Assembly: GCA_002083395.1 (NCBI GenBank)
Contig: LWDH01000049.1
Coordinates: 1-64,000, forward strand
Length of the DNA: 64,000 nt
Direction: 5' to 3'
Source: Proteobacteria bacterium SG_bin4
Lineage (GTDB): Bacteria; Pseudomonadota; Gammaproteobacteria; Burkholderiales; Nitrosomonadaceae
Position numbers and translations under genes: made by a program. Within the stretch, counting starts at the first letter, position 1, and the number at the start of each line of letters is the position of its first letter. This document shows, piece after piece, positions 16,249-25,064 of this stretch. The notes beneath the pieces are model-generated. The model was not told the DNA's origin, searched no databases, and worked only from the letters and a program-made list of their open reading frames with translations.

Positions 16249-18696
16249 TTGCTATTCATTCGCGATAACCGCAAGATCAGTATTATTGGCGGCTTATTAT
16301 TGCTGGGACTTACGCTCACGACAGGCATCGCAGTTTATAGCGCGATGCGGCAGCAAATTGAATCCGTGCTAGGCCGTGGATTGAGCGTTGCTTTGCAAGG
16401 CAAAGCATTATTGATCGAAAATCAGATCCAAAAAGGACTTGAAAATACTCATGCATTGACACTTCGGCCATTCCTGATCCAATCAATCCAACAGCTTAAT
16501 GCGCAGCCAAAGAATATCCAAGCAGCGCACGATCTTGAACGTAATGTTAATGCGCTACCCGAAGCCGGTTTCTCGGCAGTCTCGGTACATAATCAGCATG
16601 GCAACGTACTATCACAGGTCGGCCGTTTTTCAGAGCGGCATGCTCAATCTATCCCGCTCAATAAGTTTCCAAACACCTACATCATCTGGGATGAGCAGTT
16701 CATTTTACGCACTACAATGGATTTCTTAGATCAAGAAAAACAGCGAATCGGCAGTATTACTACCGAAATAAAATTACCGCAACTAACCCGAAGATTCAGT
16801 GAAATACGATCCATCGGTAAAACCGGTGAATTTATTTTGTGCGCTCCTCCAGTATCTGGTAAACGTGAAATGGCCTGTTTGATCAGCCAGATCGATGGTG
16901 TAAATTTTGCACATCTAATGCATAGCACCGAAGCCGGCACGCTACCCATTAGCCTCGCCTTCGATGGGAAAAGCGGTGTTATTGCAGTTAAGGATTATCG
17001 TAACGTACCTGTTATTGAAGCCTATGCGCCATTGCGCCAGATCGGTCTCGGCATGATCTTAAAACTGGATGAGGAAGAATTATTTAAACCCATCAATGAA
17101 CAACTAAAAGTCATTATTCTCTATCTTGCTGGACTGATTATCGCTGAAATTCTGTTGTTGAATTGGTTTGTTCAGAAGTTGATCAAGTCCGAGCGCGAGG
17201 CACGAAACGCCAAAGAGATCGCCGAGCAAATTTCACTTGAGCTCAGCCAGAAAGAGATAGAGCTTCGCGAGCGCCTGAAAGAAATAACTTGTCTCTATGA
17301 GATTCGGCGCGCTTTCACGCTGGATTTATCGGAAGAAAAGGTTTGTCAGCAGATTATCGAGCATCTGATCCCGGCCATGCAATATCCGGAACATACGGCT
17401 ATCATCATCGAGCTAAATGGCAAACGAATTGTTTCGCATGCTCAGACTCAAAATTTCATTCAAGGATTAGAATCGAAAATTTGGGTCATCGGTAAAGTAT
17501 GTGGTCAACTGACTGTTTTATCCTCGAATGACAAGCCAGTATTTCATCAGGAAGAACAAAAGTTAATCGACGCCATTACCACCGACCTTTCCAGATGGCT
17601 GGAACGGAAACAGGTGGACGAACTATTGCGCGAACGCCTGAAAGAGATCACGTGCCTGTATGAAATACGTCGGGGTATTGGCATGGAATCCTCGATTGAT
17701 AATGTGTGCCATAACATTTTTGAACACTTGATTCCTGCTTTGCAATTCCCGGAAATTGCAAGCGCTGTGATTGAGCTTGATGGTTGGCGATTTTTCTCTG
17801 GAACTTTCGATCAGGCAGCGCACCGGCAATTTCCGGCAAAAACCAGAACCGTCAGCAGAAAGCAGGGGTCTTGGCGCGCCGAGCGGGATCCCGCTTGTAC
17901 CTGTTGGTCCGCAATCACTGTCAATGGTAAAGTCCGAGGTCAACTGCGAGTATTCTACCCGGGCGACAAACCTTTTCTCATGCTGGAAGAGCAAAAACTC
18001 GTCAACGCGATTGCCAATGATCTGGAAAGCTGGCTTGAACGCAAACGACTGGAACAAGCGATCGTGCTGATCGCTGAAGAACAGTCGCATACCATCGGAC
18101 AAGAATTGCATGACAATCTCGGTCAACAAATCGCCGCAATCAGCTATCAAGCAAGAGCCTTGGAAAAACAGATTACAACTATCGGGAATTTGAACATGGC
18201 GGAAGTTGCCGCAACAATTGCTTCGCAAGCGCAGATCGCAGTCATTCAAATTAAACAGCTCGCACAAGGGCTTCTGCCGTTTGAATTAGAAACCAACGGT
18301 TTGATCTCCGCGCTGCAAAAACTTGCAAATCGGATTTCCACAACCTACGGAATCATATGCAATTTCACAAATCAAAATGATCCTAATGTTAATGATGAAA
18401 TTATCGCGCTTAACCTCTATCGGATTGCGCAAGAAGCAGCCAATAACGCAATTCGCCACGGGAAAGCGCAACATATCGAAATATCATTAACGCTTGATAG
18501 CGGTGTACTAAGGCTATCAATTGCGGACAACGGCAGCGGCTTCCCGGTAGAGAATCTCACTCCCGATGCAATTACAACCTCTGGGATGGGAATAAAAATC
18601 ATGCAATATCGCGCAAGGCAACTGGGTGCTAAGCTGGACTTCCTTTCTCGCACCGGAGGCGGCACGGAAGTCCGTTTGGAAATGCAAATAGGATAA
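16249..18696 (+). CDS. Membrane sensor histidine kinase, NarL type, with two GAF-like modules
   Basis: About 815 residues if translation starts at the TTG at 16249, four bases after GGGAGG (16239-16244); a TTG at 16222 is in frame upstream. TM1 about 12-35, a periplasmic sensor of about 250 residues, TM2 about 288-309. In the cytoplasm come two homologous modules, each opening with LRERLKEITCLYEIRR (about residues 340 and 459) and closing near WLERK, probably GAF folds. The kinase has the HisKA_3 box QELHDNLGQQ with His621 and an HATPase domain (EAANNAIRHG, ADNGSGF, TSGMGIKIM). Its partner regulator follows 12 bases later. The signal is unknown; a Cys in each repeat (EITCLYE) could be a redox or metal site. 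Confidence 0.9.
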   Translation: MLFIRDNRKISIIGGLLLLGLTLTTGIAVYSAMRQQIESVLGRGLSVALQGKALLIENQIQKGLENTHALTLRPFLIQSIQQLNAQPKNIQAAHDLERNVNALPEAGFSAVSVHNQHGNVLSQVGRFSERHAQSIPLNKFPNTYIIWDEQFILRTTMDFLDQEKQRIGSITTEIKLPQLTRRFSEIRSIGKTGEFILCAPPVSGKREMACLISQIDGVNFAHLMHSTEAGTLPISLAFDGKSGVIAVKDYRNVPVIEAYAPLRQIGLGMILKLDEEELFKPINEQLKVIILYLAGLIIAEILLLNWFVQKLIKSEREARNAKEIAEQISLELSQKEIELRERLKEITCLYEIRRAFTLDLSEEKVCQQIIEHLIPAMQYPEHTAIIIELNGKRIVSHAQTQNFIQGLESKIWVIGKVCGQLTVLSSNDKPVFHQEEQKLIDAITTDLSRWLERKQVDELLRERLKEITCLYEIRRGIGMESSIDNVCHNIFEHLIPALQFPEIASAVIELDGWRFFSGTFDQAAHRQFPAKTRTVSRKQGSWRAERDPACTCWSAITVNGKVRGQLRVFYPGDKPFLMLEEQKLVNAIANDLESWLERKRLEQAIVLIAEEQSHTIGQELHDNLGQQIAAISYQARALEKQITTIGNLNMAEVAATIASQAQIAVIQIKQLAQGLLPFELETNGLISALQKLANRISTTYGIICNFTNQNDPNVNDEIIALNLYRIAQEAANNAIRHGKAQHIEISLTLDSGVLRLSIADNGSGFPVENLTPDAITTSGMGIKIMQYRARQLGAKLDFLSRTGGGTEVRLEMQIG

Positions 18697-18708
18697 TCAA
18701 CCACGTCT

Positions 18709-19356
18709 ATGAAAGCAAAAGTAATGCTAGTCGATGACCATGCCATGCTCCGTCACGGTATGGCGATGATGATCAACATGGAGCCGGATCTCGAAGTATT
18801 TGCCGAAGCCGGCGATGGCGATGAAGCAATGCAGATACTCAAGAAGTCCGGACCGGCGGATATTGTTCTGTTGGATGTCACGCTTAAAACCGTTTCTGGC
18901 TTTGAAGTGATTAAAAATATGCATGCTTTGATTCCGACACTTCCTGTTCTTTTCGTATCCATGCACGATGAATCGGTATACGCGGAACGTGCATTACGTG
19001 CCGGAGCGCGTGGCTACGTAATGAAACAAGAGCCGGGTGAAACATTGCTGACCGCTATCCGTGAAGTTCTTAAAGGAAACATTTACTTAAGCAAAAACAT
19101 GCAGGAAAAACTGCTAAAGAAAATTGCATCCGGCGGCTCCGAGCCCGAGCAACTGATCAATTCGTTGACCCCCAGCGAATTTGAAGTGCTTCATTTGATC
19201 GGGCAAGGACACAGCAGTCAAGAAATTGCAAAATTACTCTGCCGCAGTATAAAAACCATAGAAACGCACCGTTTTAACATTCGTACCAAACTGAATTTAA
19301 AGGATGGCGCGGATCTAATCCGTTATGCAACGCGCTGGGTTTCAGAAGAACATTGA
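18709..19356 (+). CDS. NarL/FixJ-family response regulator
   Basis: 215 residues. Receiver domain with the acidic pocket VDDHAM, phospho-acceptor Asp56 in VLLDVTLK, Thr/Ser switch in LFVSMHDE and Lys in YVMKQE. The C-terminal LuxR-type helix-turn-helix covers about 148-210 (LTPSEFEVLHLIGQGHSSQE, then SIKTIETHRFNIRTKL). It forms a two-gene operon with the sensor kinase and should bind DNA as a dimer after phosphorylation. No obvious target site was found; the convergent apbE follows after 90 bases. Confidence 0.95.
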   Translation: MKAKVMLVDDHAMLRHGMAMMINMEPDLEVFAEAGDGDEAMQILKKSGPADIVLLDVTLKTVSGFEVIKNMHALIPTLPVLFVSMHDESVYAERALRAGARGYVMKQEPGETLLTAIREVLKGNIYLSKNMQEKLLKKIASGGSEPEQLINSLTPSEFEVLHLIGQGHSSQEIAKLLCRSIKTIETHRFNIRTKLNLKDGADLIRYATRWVSEEH

Positions 19357-19446
19357 AGCTTTCATAAAAATTGCGACCGGTTCCGAAGTGACAATCCGCT
19401 CTTATATCACGCTCGAAGCGATTCCGGTATTCTGAATCGAAGCTTT

Positions 19447-20352
19447 TTATTCCATCAAAGAACCGCCCGACTCTCCCGACACATTCGCCCATAGGTGCGG
19501 TAAACCGAGTGCTTGTAACCAGGCCGGTCCGCCTTCGCCTTTTAACATACCGATAGTCGATGCACTGCCGGCGACTACACAGAATTCTCCGATTACACTG
19601 ACTGCGGCCATGTAGCTTACCGGCCAGCCGGTTTTCGGATTGAGCACATGACCGTAGCGGATACCATTGAGCGTAATACACCGTTCATAGTCGCCGCTGC
19701 TCGCCAATGCTCCGGAATGCAGCAATAGCGTTTGTAAAATGCTGCCGGGGCTGCGCGGATGCCTTATGGCAACTCGCCAAGGTGCGCCATCCGCGTGCGG
19801 ACCGATCACTTTAATGTCTCCGCCCAGATTCACAATACCGTGACGAATGCCGATTTCATGGCACAGCGAAGCCGCGCGATCGACTGCGTATTCCTTGACG
19901 ACACCGCCAAAATCGATTTCCATTCCGGGGACAGTAAACGATAACACCGGCCGCCGCCAAACAACCTTATCCCACCCCACCAAATTCAACAGCGCTTGAA
20001 TAGCCTGCGGCGCCGGTATTTTGCCGGACTTAAAATTCCAAACACGCCGCAGAATTCCCGAAGTGACATCAAACAAACCATCGCTTTGCTGGTAACAGGC
20101 CGATGCATAATCGAGCAGCCCCGCAGTCTCATCGTCAACCGAAAGCTCCTCGCCATTAGCCGCAATGCGATTGATTGCGGATAAATAACTATCTTCCCGG
20201 TAACGGGAGTATTTTGCTTCCAGCCGGTGGATATCTCCCATTGCGATCTTGGCGGCATGCTGCGCAGCTTTATCATCGCGCGTATAAAGCTGGATCGAGC
20301 ACGGCGAACCCATTGCATGAAAGTCATAATGAAAATAATCGAGACGCGCCAT
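19447..20352 (-). CDS. apbE: FAD:protein FMN transferase (ApbE family)
   Basis: 301 residues. ApbE enzymes transfer FMN from FAD to a Ser/Thr in acceptor proteins carrying D-x-x-(S/T)-G-A-(T/S). Motifs seen: FHAMGSPCSIQLY near the start, the FDVTSG segment, VNLGGDIKVIG, then ASSGDYERC and YGHVLNPKTGWPV. No signal peptide or lipobox is present, although most ApbE proteins act in the periplasm; GGAATTGC just before the ATG supports this start. It is last in a probable operon with a TlpA thioredoxin, DUF4266 and DUF3570 proteins. The DUF3570 product has a fitting acceptor motif at 107-113. Confidence 0.9.
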   Translation of the reverse strand: MARLDYFHYDFHAMGSPCSIQLYTRDDKAAQHAAKIAMGDIHRLEAKYSRYREDSYLSAINRIAANGEELSVDDETAGLLDYASACYQQSDGLFDVTSGILRRVWNFKSGKIPAPQAIQALLNLVGWDKVVWRRPVLSFTVPGMEIDFGGVVKEYAVDRAASLCHEIGIRHGIVNLGGDIKVIGPHADGAPWRVAIRHPRSPGSILQTLLLHSGALASSGDYERCITLNGIRYGHVLNPKTGWPVSYMAAVSVIGEFCVVAGSASTIGMLKGEGGPAWLQALGLPHLWANVSGESGGSLME

Positions 20353-20402
20353 GCAATTCCGGCTTCAAAGCTTCCTTAGTGTGAAATGCTTCCTATCCTA
20401 AC

Positions 20403-23126
20403 CTAAAACTGGTAACTCCAGGTTGCCGCCAATGCACCTTTGCGGTCCAGCTGGTATCCATTGAAATCGTTTCCAACCGGCTGTATCCACTCGAATCCGA
20501 AGCGATTACCGGCAAATCGTCCGCGCGGAATTACAGCATTTAAACCAAACCCGACATCCCAGAATTGTCCGCCATAATTGGCTGGAAAATCCATCGGGCC
20601 GATGCGCGCGTTAAACCGGTTGAAATCCCGGTGGATGGCATCTTGCCAGGTGTACGCGCCTCGTACCGAAGCAGTCAGCCAACGGTTAACATCAAAACCA
20701 CCCCAGGCGGTCGCTTGAATAACATCTCCCAAGCGGTAACCCGACTCATTCTGTTTCTCCATCCGTTTGACGCCACTGACTTGCGCGCCCCAAGACCAGC
20801 GATTGTATTCGCCAGCATACGTCAGGCTCGGCGTAAAATCCCAGGTGCCGCTACCCTGCTGCATGCCGAAATGAATCAATCCGCCGTCGATTCTGAATAT
20901 GCGCCGCAGTTCGATATCCACCCGTCCAGTCGGTGCGCTGAATCCGAGATTCACATGGGCGCGATGACCGGGAATATCGAGCAGTTTAACCATCGATGAA
21001 AAGTAAGTATCTCCAATTGCACCCGTTTCGTGACCGGCGATACCGCTGTGCTCATGCGTGCCCGGTACCGGAGGGGGACGCCCAGTCAGTTGCCGCAGAT
21101 TCATATCCATGGTCATAAACGTCGGCATCAGCATCACATTCAGCCACTTTGTCGGTGCATACATGAGATCGAGCATATGCATACTCATGTTCATAAAGGT
21201 AGGAGCAAAACGGCATTGCGCGGTGTCGCTGCATCCTTGCGCAACGACCGTTTGGTCGCTTACTTTATGATCGCCATGCATCATGCTACCGTTCGTCCAA
21301 TTGTGCATATACCGGTAACCCGCCATAAAATCACCGGGCTTGTCGAGCATATGGCCGGACATGATGCCTGCCGGAGGAATCTTGTGATGATGCGTTGCTG
21401 AGTGATGCTGATGAGACGAGGAAGAAGCACCGGGTAACGGCAAATTCGAGGGTTCCATATCGAACTTGAGCGCCGCATTGGCCACATAATAATCAAAATC
21501 GGCAAAACTGTTATTGCCGCTGCCAATTTGCATCGAGCTGGCGCGAGTATAGTATTCAAACCCTGCTTCCAGCGCGATACCCCTGCCGATCAGCTTGCTC
21601 AGCGTCACACCGCCGCTTAATGCGCCAAAACCGGCCAACCGATGATCACTGGAGAAATTATCGGGCAATTTATTGGCATCGAACGCAATCGTTCTGGGAA
21701 TTGGATTCGCTGAAATGGCATCAACAGGATTGCCGTTCCGGTCAACCAGATTAAAGATTGAATCGCCAAAATATCGCTGCGACGAATTATTTGCGTCCGT
21801 CCACACCTTCCGTCCTGATGCATCGAGTTCCTGCCGGGAATAATTCTGTAGTGAAAACAAGTAGGGGCGATAGAAACTCGCAGCATCTTGCGAGTAATAA
21901 CGGACACGTGGCGTCAGCATCCAACCGCTGCCAAGGGGTTGCACCCAGTTTGCATCAAAGGTATGCGTGTTGATACCCCAATCGTCCGACGATACCCGAT
22001 ACCCCAGATGCAATGCTGCATCAAACCGATTGATGTAGTGCACATACTTGGCATTGAAAGCAAATTGATTCCGTTCGTTTGGGCGTTGCTCCAGCAGCGC
22101 ACGCACGTCTCCGGTGATCAATGATTTCTGATTATTATTCAAATCCGCAGGATCAACGAAAATCACCGTTGTCACTTTATAAGGATTTTCTAAATAGCCA
22201 TCACTGCGGGTATAACTGAAATTAGAGTCCAGCAGCGAGTTTTTAGTCAAAACTTGCGTCAAGCCCAGGTTGGCAATCCAATTATGGCGCTTGCCTCTCA
22301 ATATCTCAGATCCATCACGCCTTTCGATATGATCGGCAAAAGCATTTTTGGTAATGTACGGTGAGGCGTCGTGATCCAGTATCGCCCGGACACCGCTGTC
22401 GGTATAACCCGCGCCATATTTGAAGGTTGTCAGCTTCTGATTGAAATCAACCCGCCCGCTGACATTACCGAAACTCGATTGATAATCTCTTTCGCTGGAA
22501 AAACCGCCCGAAATACTGAGCGATGCTTCGTTCCATTCACGGTTCAAACCAAAATTAGCTTGATTGCGCGTCTCCGGAGATGCAGAAGACATTACCATGA
22601 CTGATCGGCTATCGATACCCAATGGTTGCCCGCTAAGCGGATCCCGCCGGATCGGATTCAAATCGTGATCCAGTAGCAGAAATTTGCTGTTAATCAAAGG
22701 AGAAGCTCCGACAATCACAGAGCCGGAATCGGTATTGCGGAAAATCGGATTATTGCTATTGGCTGCCAATGGAGCGATGGTTACCGGCGTTGCGCCGGAC
22801 CAGGTATCTTGCGTATAACCGAAAGTGAAGCGAGTGCGATCCGTAAGCGAGAAAATGCCGCTGCCATGCAAAACATCGGCAGTAATCGGTTTTAAACTCT
22901 GCGGGACGCCATACAGATTGCGCTCGCCTTCCTGATAGCGGCTGTATTGGAAATTAATCCGGTCCGGGCCGGCCGCATGCCCCGATGACATCAACAAACC
23001 CGGCAATACCAATGCGGCGGATGTCAATGCTTGTAAAGCACTACTGCACGGTTTTACCGATAGTGAATCAGAAGATGCGGATCGATAATGATTGGTTTGG
23101 CTTTTAGGTTTCTTTTTTCGCTGCAA
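20403..23126 (-). CDS. DUF3570 outer-membrane protein with extra His/Met-rich C-terminal domain
   Basis: About 907 residues from a TTG at 23126, chosen because AAAGG lies 7 bases upstream; longer reading overlaps the DUF4266 gene. A signal peptide ends near SSGHAA. Residues about 45-560 look like a beta-barrel of the DUF3570 family (GPDRINFQYSRYQEGERNLY, strands rich in Tyr/Arg). At 107-113 stands DTWSGAT, matching the ApbE acceptor consensus with Thr113 as candidate FMN site. A His-rich linker (SHQHHSATHHHK, about 565-580) leads to a second domain (about 590-907) rich in Met (MNMSMHMLDLMY, MPTFMTMDMN), resembling Met-rich outer-membrane proteins of copper loci. Ends in Phe, as barrels do. 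Usual DUF3570 proteins lack this extension, so I read it as a fusion. Confidence 0.75.
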   Translation of the reverse strand: MQRKKKPKSQTNHYRSASSDSLSVKPCSSALQALTSAALVLPGLLMSSGHAAGPDRINFQYSRYQEGERNLYGVPQSLKPITADVLHGSGIFSLTDRTRFTFGYTQDTWSGATPVTIAPLAANSNNPIFRNTDSGSVIVGASPLINSKFLLLDHDLNPIRRDPLSGQPLGIDSRSVMVMSSASPETRNQANFGLNREWNEASLSISGGFSSERDYQSSFGNVSGRVDFNQKLTTFKYGAGYTDSGVRAILDHDASPYITKNAFADHIERRDGSEILRGKRHNWIANLGLTQVLTKNSLLDSNFSYTRSDGYLENPYKVTTVIFVDPADLNNNQKSLITGDVRALLEQRPNERNQFAFNAKYVHYINRFDAALHLGYRVSSDDWGINTHTFDANWVQPLGSGWMLTPRVRYYSQDAASFYRPYLFSLQNYSRQELDASGRKVWTDANNSSQRYFGDSIFNLVDRNGNPVDAISANPIPRTIAFDANKLPDNFSSDHRLAGFGALSGGVTLSKLIGRGIALEAGFEYYTRASSMQIGSGNNSFADFDYYVANAALKFDMEPSNLPLPGASSSSHQHHSATHHHKIPPAGIMSGHMLDKPGDFMAGYRYMHNWTNGSMMHGDHKVSDQTVVAQGCSDTAQCRFAPTFMNMSMHMLDLMYAPTKWLNVMLMPTFMTMDMNLRQLTGRPPPVPGTHEHSGIAGHETGAIGDTYFSSMVKLLDIPGHRAHVNLGFSAPTGRVDIELRRIFRIDGGLIHFGMQQGSGTWDFTPSLTYAGEYNRWSWGAQVSGVKRMEKQNESGYRLGDVIQATAWGGFDVNRWLTASVRGAYTWQDAIHRDFNRFNARIGPMDFPANYGGQFWDVGFGLNAVIPRGRFAGNRFGFEWIQPVGNDFNGYQLDRKGALAATWSYQF

Positions 23127-23163
23127 ATTGATTGCCTTTAAACAGCTTCGATCAGCGTTCAAC

Positions 23164-23430
23164 TTAATAACATCCACAACCACCGCCCCCGGAAGATGAC
23201 TTATGACTTGGCGCCGCCTCGCGGCTGCTGTAATTGCGAGCTTGGATTTCGCTTTGTAGCGGAAACGGATCGACGTCCATTTGAGGTTTTGCAAGATTGC
23301 CACGTTCCCAAGCGGATACATGAGCACAGCCGGTTAATGAAACCAACGTTACAATAAAAAAAATCGAGGCGGTACTCTGAGCGAGGTCCTTTCTAAGCCT
23401 GCGTAGCATCGCAACTTTATGGATGCTCAT
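23164..23430 (-). CDS. DUF4266 small lipoprotein with Cys-rich tail
   Basis: 88 residues. Lipobox LTGC (Cys35), then the DUF4266 signature: WERGNLAKPQMDVDPFPLQS and a tail of Ser/Gly ending GGGGCGCY, with Cys85 and Cys87. The family is nearly always next to a DUF3570 gene, as here. Role unknown; the C-x-C tail may bind metal or be redox active, possibly reduced by the TlpA protein encoded just upstream. The ATG at 23430 overlaps the end of that gene by 14 bases; an ATG at 23409 is an alternative start giving a more typical lipoprotein signal. Confidence 0.8.
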   Translation of the reverse strand: MSIHKVAMLRRLRKDLAQSTASIFFIVTLVSLTGCAHVSAWERGNLAKPQMDVDPFPLQSEIQARNYSSREAAPSHKSSSGGGGCGCY

Positions 23431-23917
23431 TGGCCAATTGTGTTACTAATGCGCGTAATTCCTCGGTCTCACCCGGACGGAATCCTTGATGAACATGCCG
23501 AATGTTTCCCTTTTTATCGATTATATAGGAAGTCGGCATCGCCATCACTTCAAATACCTTGGCACATTCTTTACTGGGATCGGCAACGATTGAAAAATTA
23601 GCCGGGTGCTTCGTCAGAAACTCCTGCGCATCTTTTACCTTTTCATCGAGATTAACCGCAATGATATGCACGTCCTGATCTTTCATCTCCTGTTTGAGTT
23701 GATTCAGAAACGCAAAAGATTTGACGCAAGGCGGACACCAAGAGGCCCAGAAATCCATATACACCACTTTTCCTTTCAACTCTTGCAGCTCCAGCGCCGG
23801 TTTGCCATCGAGTGTGGTTAAGCCACAGGCAGCAGAAACCTGGTCTAAATGCTCTGCGAATAAGCTACTGTTAGAAAATAACAATATCGCTGCCCACAAA
23901 AATTTTATTTTTTTCAT
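23417..23917 (-). CDS. TlpA-like periplasmic thioredoxin
   Basis: 166 residues from the ATG at 23917 (MKKIKFLWAAILLFSNSSLF, a signal peptide); a TTG at 23929 is in frame. Thioredoxin fold with active site WASWCPPCVKSF (Cys61, Cys64) and cis-Pro loop VMAMPTSYIID. It should be a periplasmic reductant, presumably for a protein of the same operon such as the Cys-tailed DUF4266 lipoprotein. Distinct from ccmG, which has its own operon. The upstream secreted-protein gene ends 56 bases before it. Confidence 0.9.
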   Translation of the reverse strand: MKKIKFLWAAILLFSNSSLFAEHLDQVSAACGLTTLDGKPALELQELKGKVVYMDFWASWCPPCVKSFAFLNQLKQEMKDQDVHIIAVNLDEKVKDAQEFLTKHPANFSIVADPSKECAKVFEVMAMPTSYIIDKKGNIRHVHQGFRPGETEELRALVTQLANEHP

Positions 23918-23973
23918 TTTACGTTCCAATTATCCGATTTAATGCATTATCGCAAAAATAGATTCTTTGATCA

Positions 23974-24432
23974 TTACTCAAATTGCTGCACTGCTATATC
24001 CGTCCCGGTATGGGCATTGCTCGCTGTCATGCAATGATAGGAAACTGAAAATGACCGAGCCCCTGCTTTAGTTTTGTTTACAAGCAATAAATAAGTCCCA
24101 TTCCCACCCTGAACTTTAACTTCAGGACTGAAATTCGCATCCCCCGATACCGGATCAGTCGTGCTGATCGCCCGGTTACCTTTGATGATTTGCAGATTGA
24201 CCAATAATCCATCTTGCGGCCGGGATAGATCTTTGACGCTGGCCCGCAAATGATCCGCCGGACCATTGCCATTATCAAAACAGGTCACCAGCGCGTAACC
24301 GGTGAAAGCCGCCACCGTGCCGCTGGAATCCATGACGGTGCCGGCATCATGCGCGTTGCATAGACCAGCGTAACCCAGCAACATCGTGCAAAAAATTTTT
24401 GTTTTTATTTTCTTCAAGAAAGATTCAAACAT
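23974..24432 (-). CDS. Secreted protein of unknown family, tandem paralogue B
   Basis: 152 residues from the ATG at 24432, supported by AGGGGTG six bases upstream. Signal peptide with likely cleavage after Ala27, making His28 the first residue of the mature protein (HDAGTVMDSSG). Sequence is over 75 percent identical by eye to the preceding gene over most of the mature chain, with shared blocks GTVAAFTGYALVTC, LLVNLQIIKGNRAISTTDPV and GNGTYLLLVNKTKAGARSF. Two conserved Cys (VTC and YHC) could pair. No family recognised; an exposed N-terminal His is compatible with copper binding but not proof. Starts 20 bases after the stop of its paralogue. Confidence 0.65.
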   Translation of the reverse strand: MFESFLKKIKTKIFCTMLLGYAGLCNAHDAGTVMDSSGTVAAFTGYALVTCFDNGNGPADHLRASVKDLSRPQDGLLVNLQIIKGNRAISTTDPVSGDANFSPEVKVQGGNGTYLLLVNKTKAGARSFSVSYHCMTASNAHTGTDIAVQQFE

Positions 24433-24452
24433 AATTTGCACCCCTGCCATCA

Positions 24453-24911
24453 TTACTCAAATTGATTAACCACGATATCCGTTCCGGTATGGAGATTATT
24501 CGCCGTCATGCAATGATACGAAACAGCAAACGACCTTGCTCCGGCTTTTGTTTTGTTAACCAACAATAGATAGGTGCCATTTCCACCTCGCACTTTAACT
24601 TCAGGGCTATAGCTGGCATCGCCCGAAACCGGATCGGTGGTGCTAATCGCACGATTGCCTTTGATAATCTGTAAATTAACCAGCAATTTGTCTTGCGGTG
24701 GTGATAAATCCTTGATGCTGGCAAGCAGATGATCCGCTGGACCGTTGCCGTCATCAGAACAAGTCACCAGCGCGTAACCGGTAAAAGCCGCCACGGTACC
24801 ATTCGGATCCATCGTCGCGCCGGCATCATGCGCACTGCTTAAACCAGGGTAAGCAAGCATCACTATAGAAATCATACCCGCGAGTGTTTTTTTAAAGGAA
24901 ATGTGAAACAT
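24453..24911 (-). CDS. Secreted protein of unknown family, tandem paralogue A
   Basis: 152 residues from the ATG at 24911, with AAGGA 8 bases upstream. Signal peptide (TLAGMISIVMLAYPGLSSA) then His28 as predicted mature N-terminus (HDAGATMDPNG). Same length and almost the same sequence as the next gene, so this is a recent tandem duplication. Both Cys of the pair are conserved. The first residues and the signal peptides differ most; the central block NLQIIKGNRAISTTDP is identical. Function unknown. It lies 153 bases after the 25065-25850 gene and is probably in the same transcript. Confidence 0.65.
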   Translation of the reverse strand: MFHISFKKTLAGMISIVMLAYPGLSSAHDAGATMDPNGTVAAFTGYALVTCSDDGNGPADHLLASIKDLSPPQDKLLVNLQIIKGNRAISTTDPVSGDASYSPEVKVRGGNGTYLLLVNKTKAGARSFAVSYHCMTANNLHTGTDIVVNQFE

Positions 24912-25064
24912 GATCAAGATCCTTGCGTATAAACGCGACAATTGAATTGTAATGTTACCGCCCTAAAACAGATTTTTCAGCTTATTGCTCTAAAAAGGGA
25001 ATCGGATTCACCTGCATCGCTGCAGATGAACTCGACGCCTTCACCACGTCAAAACAAAACTTAC

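Noticed and set aside
20403..23327. Longer reading of the DUF3570 protein starting at 23327
   Set aside because: It would overlap the whole DUF4266 lipoprotein coding region in another frame and has no signal peptide at its start; the TTG at 23126 has a good Shine-Dalgarno sequence and signal peptide.
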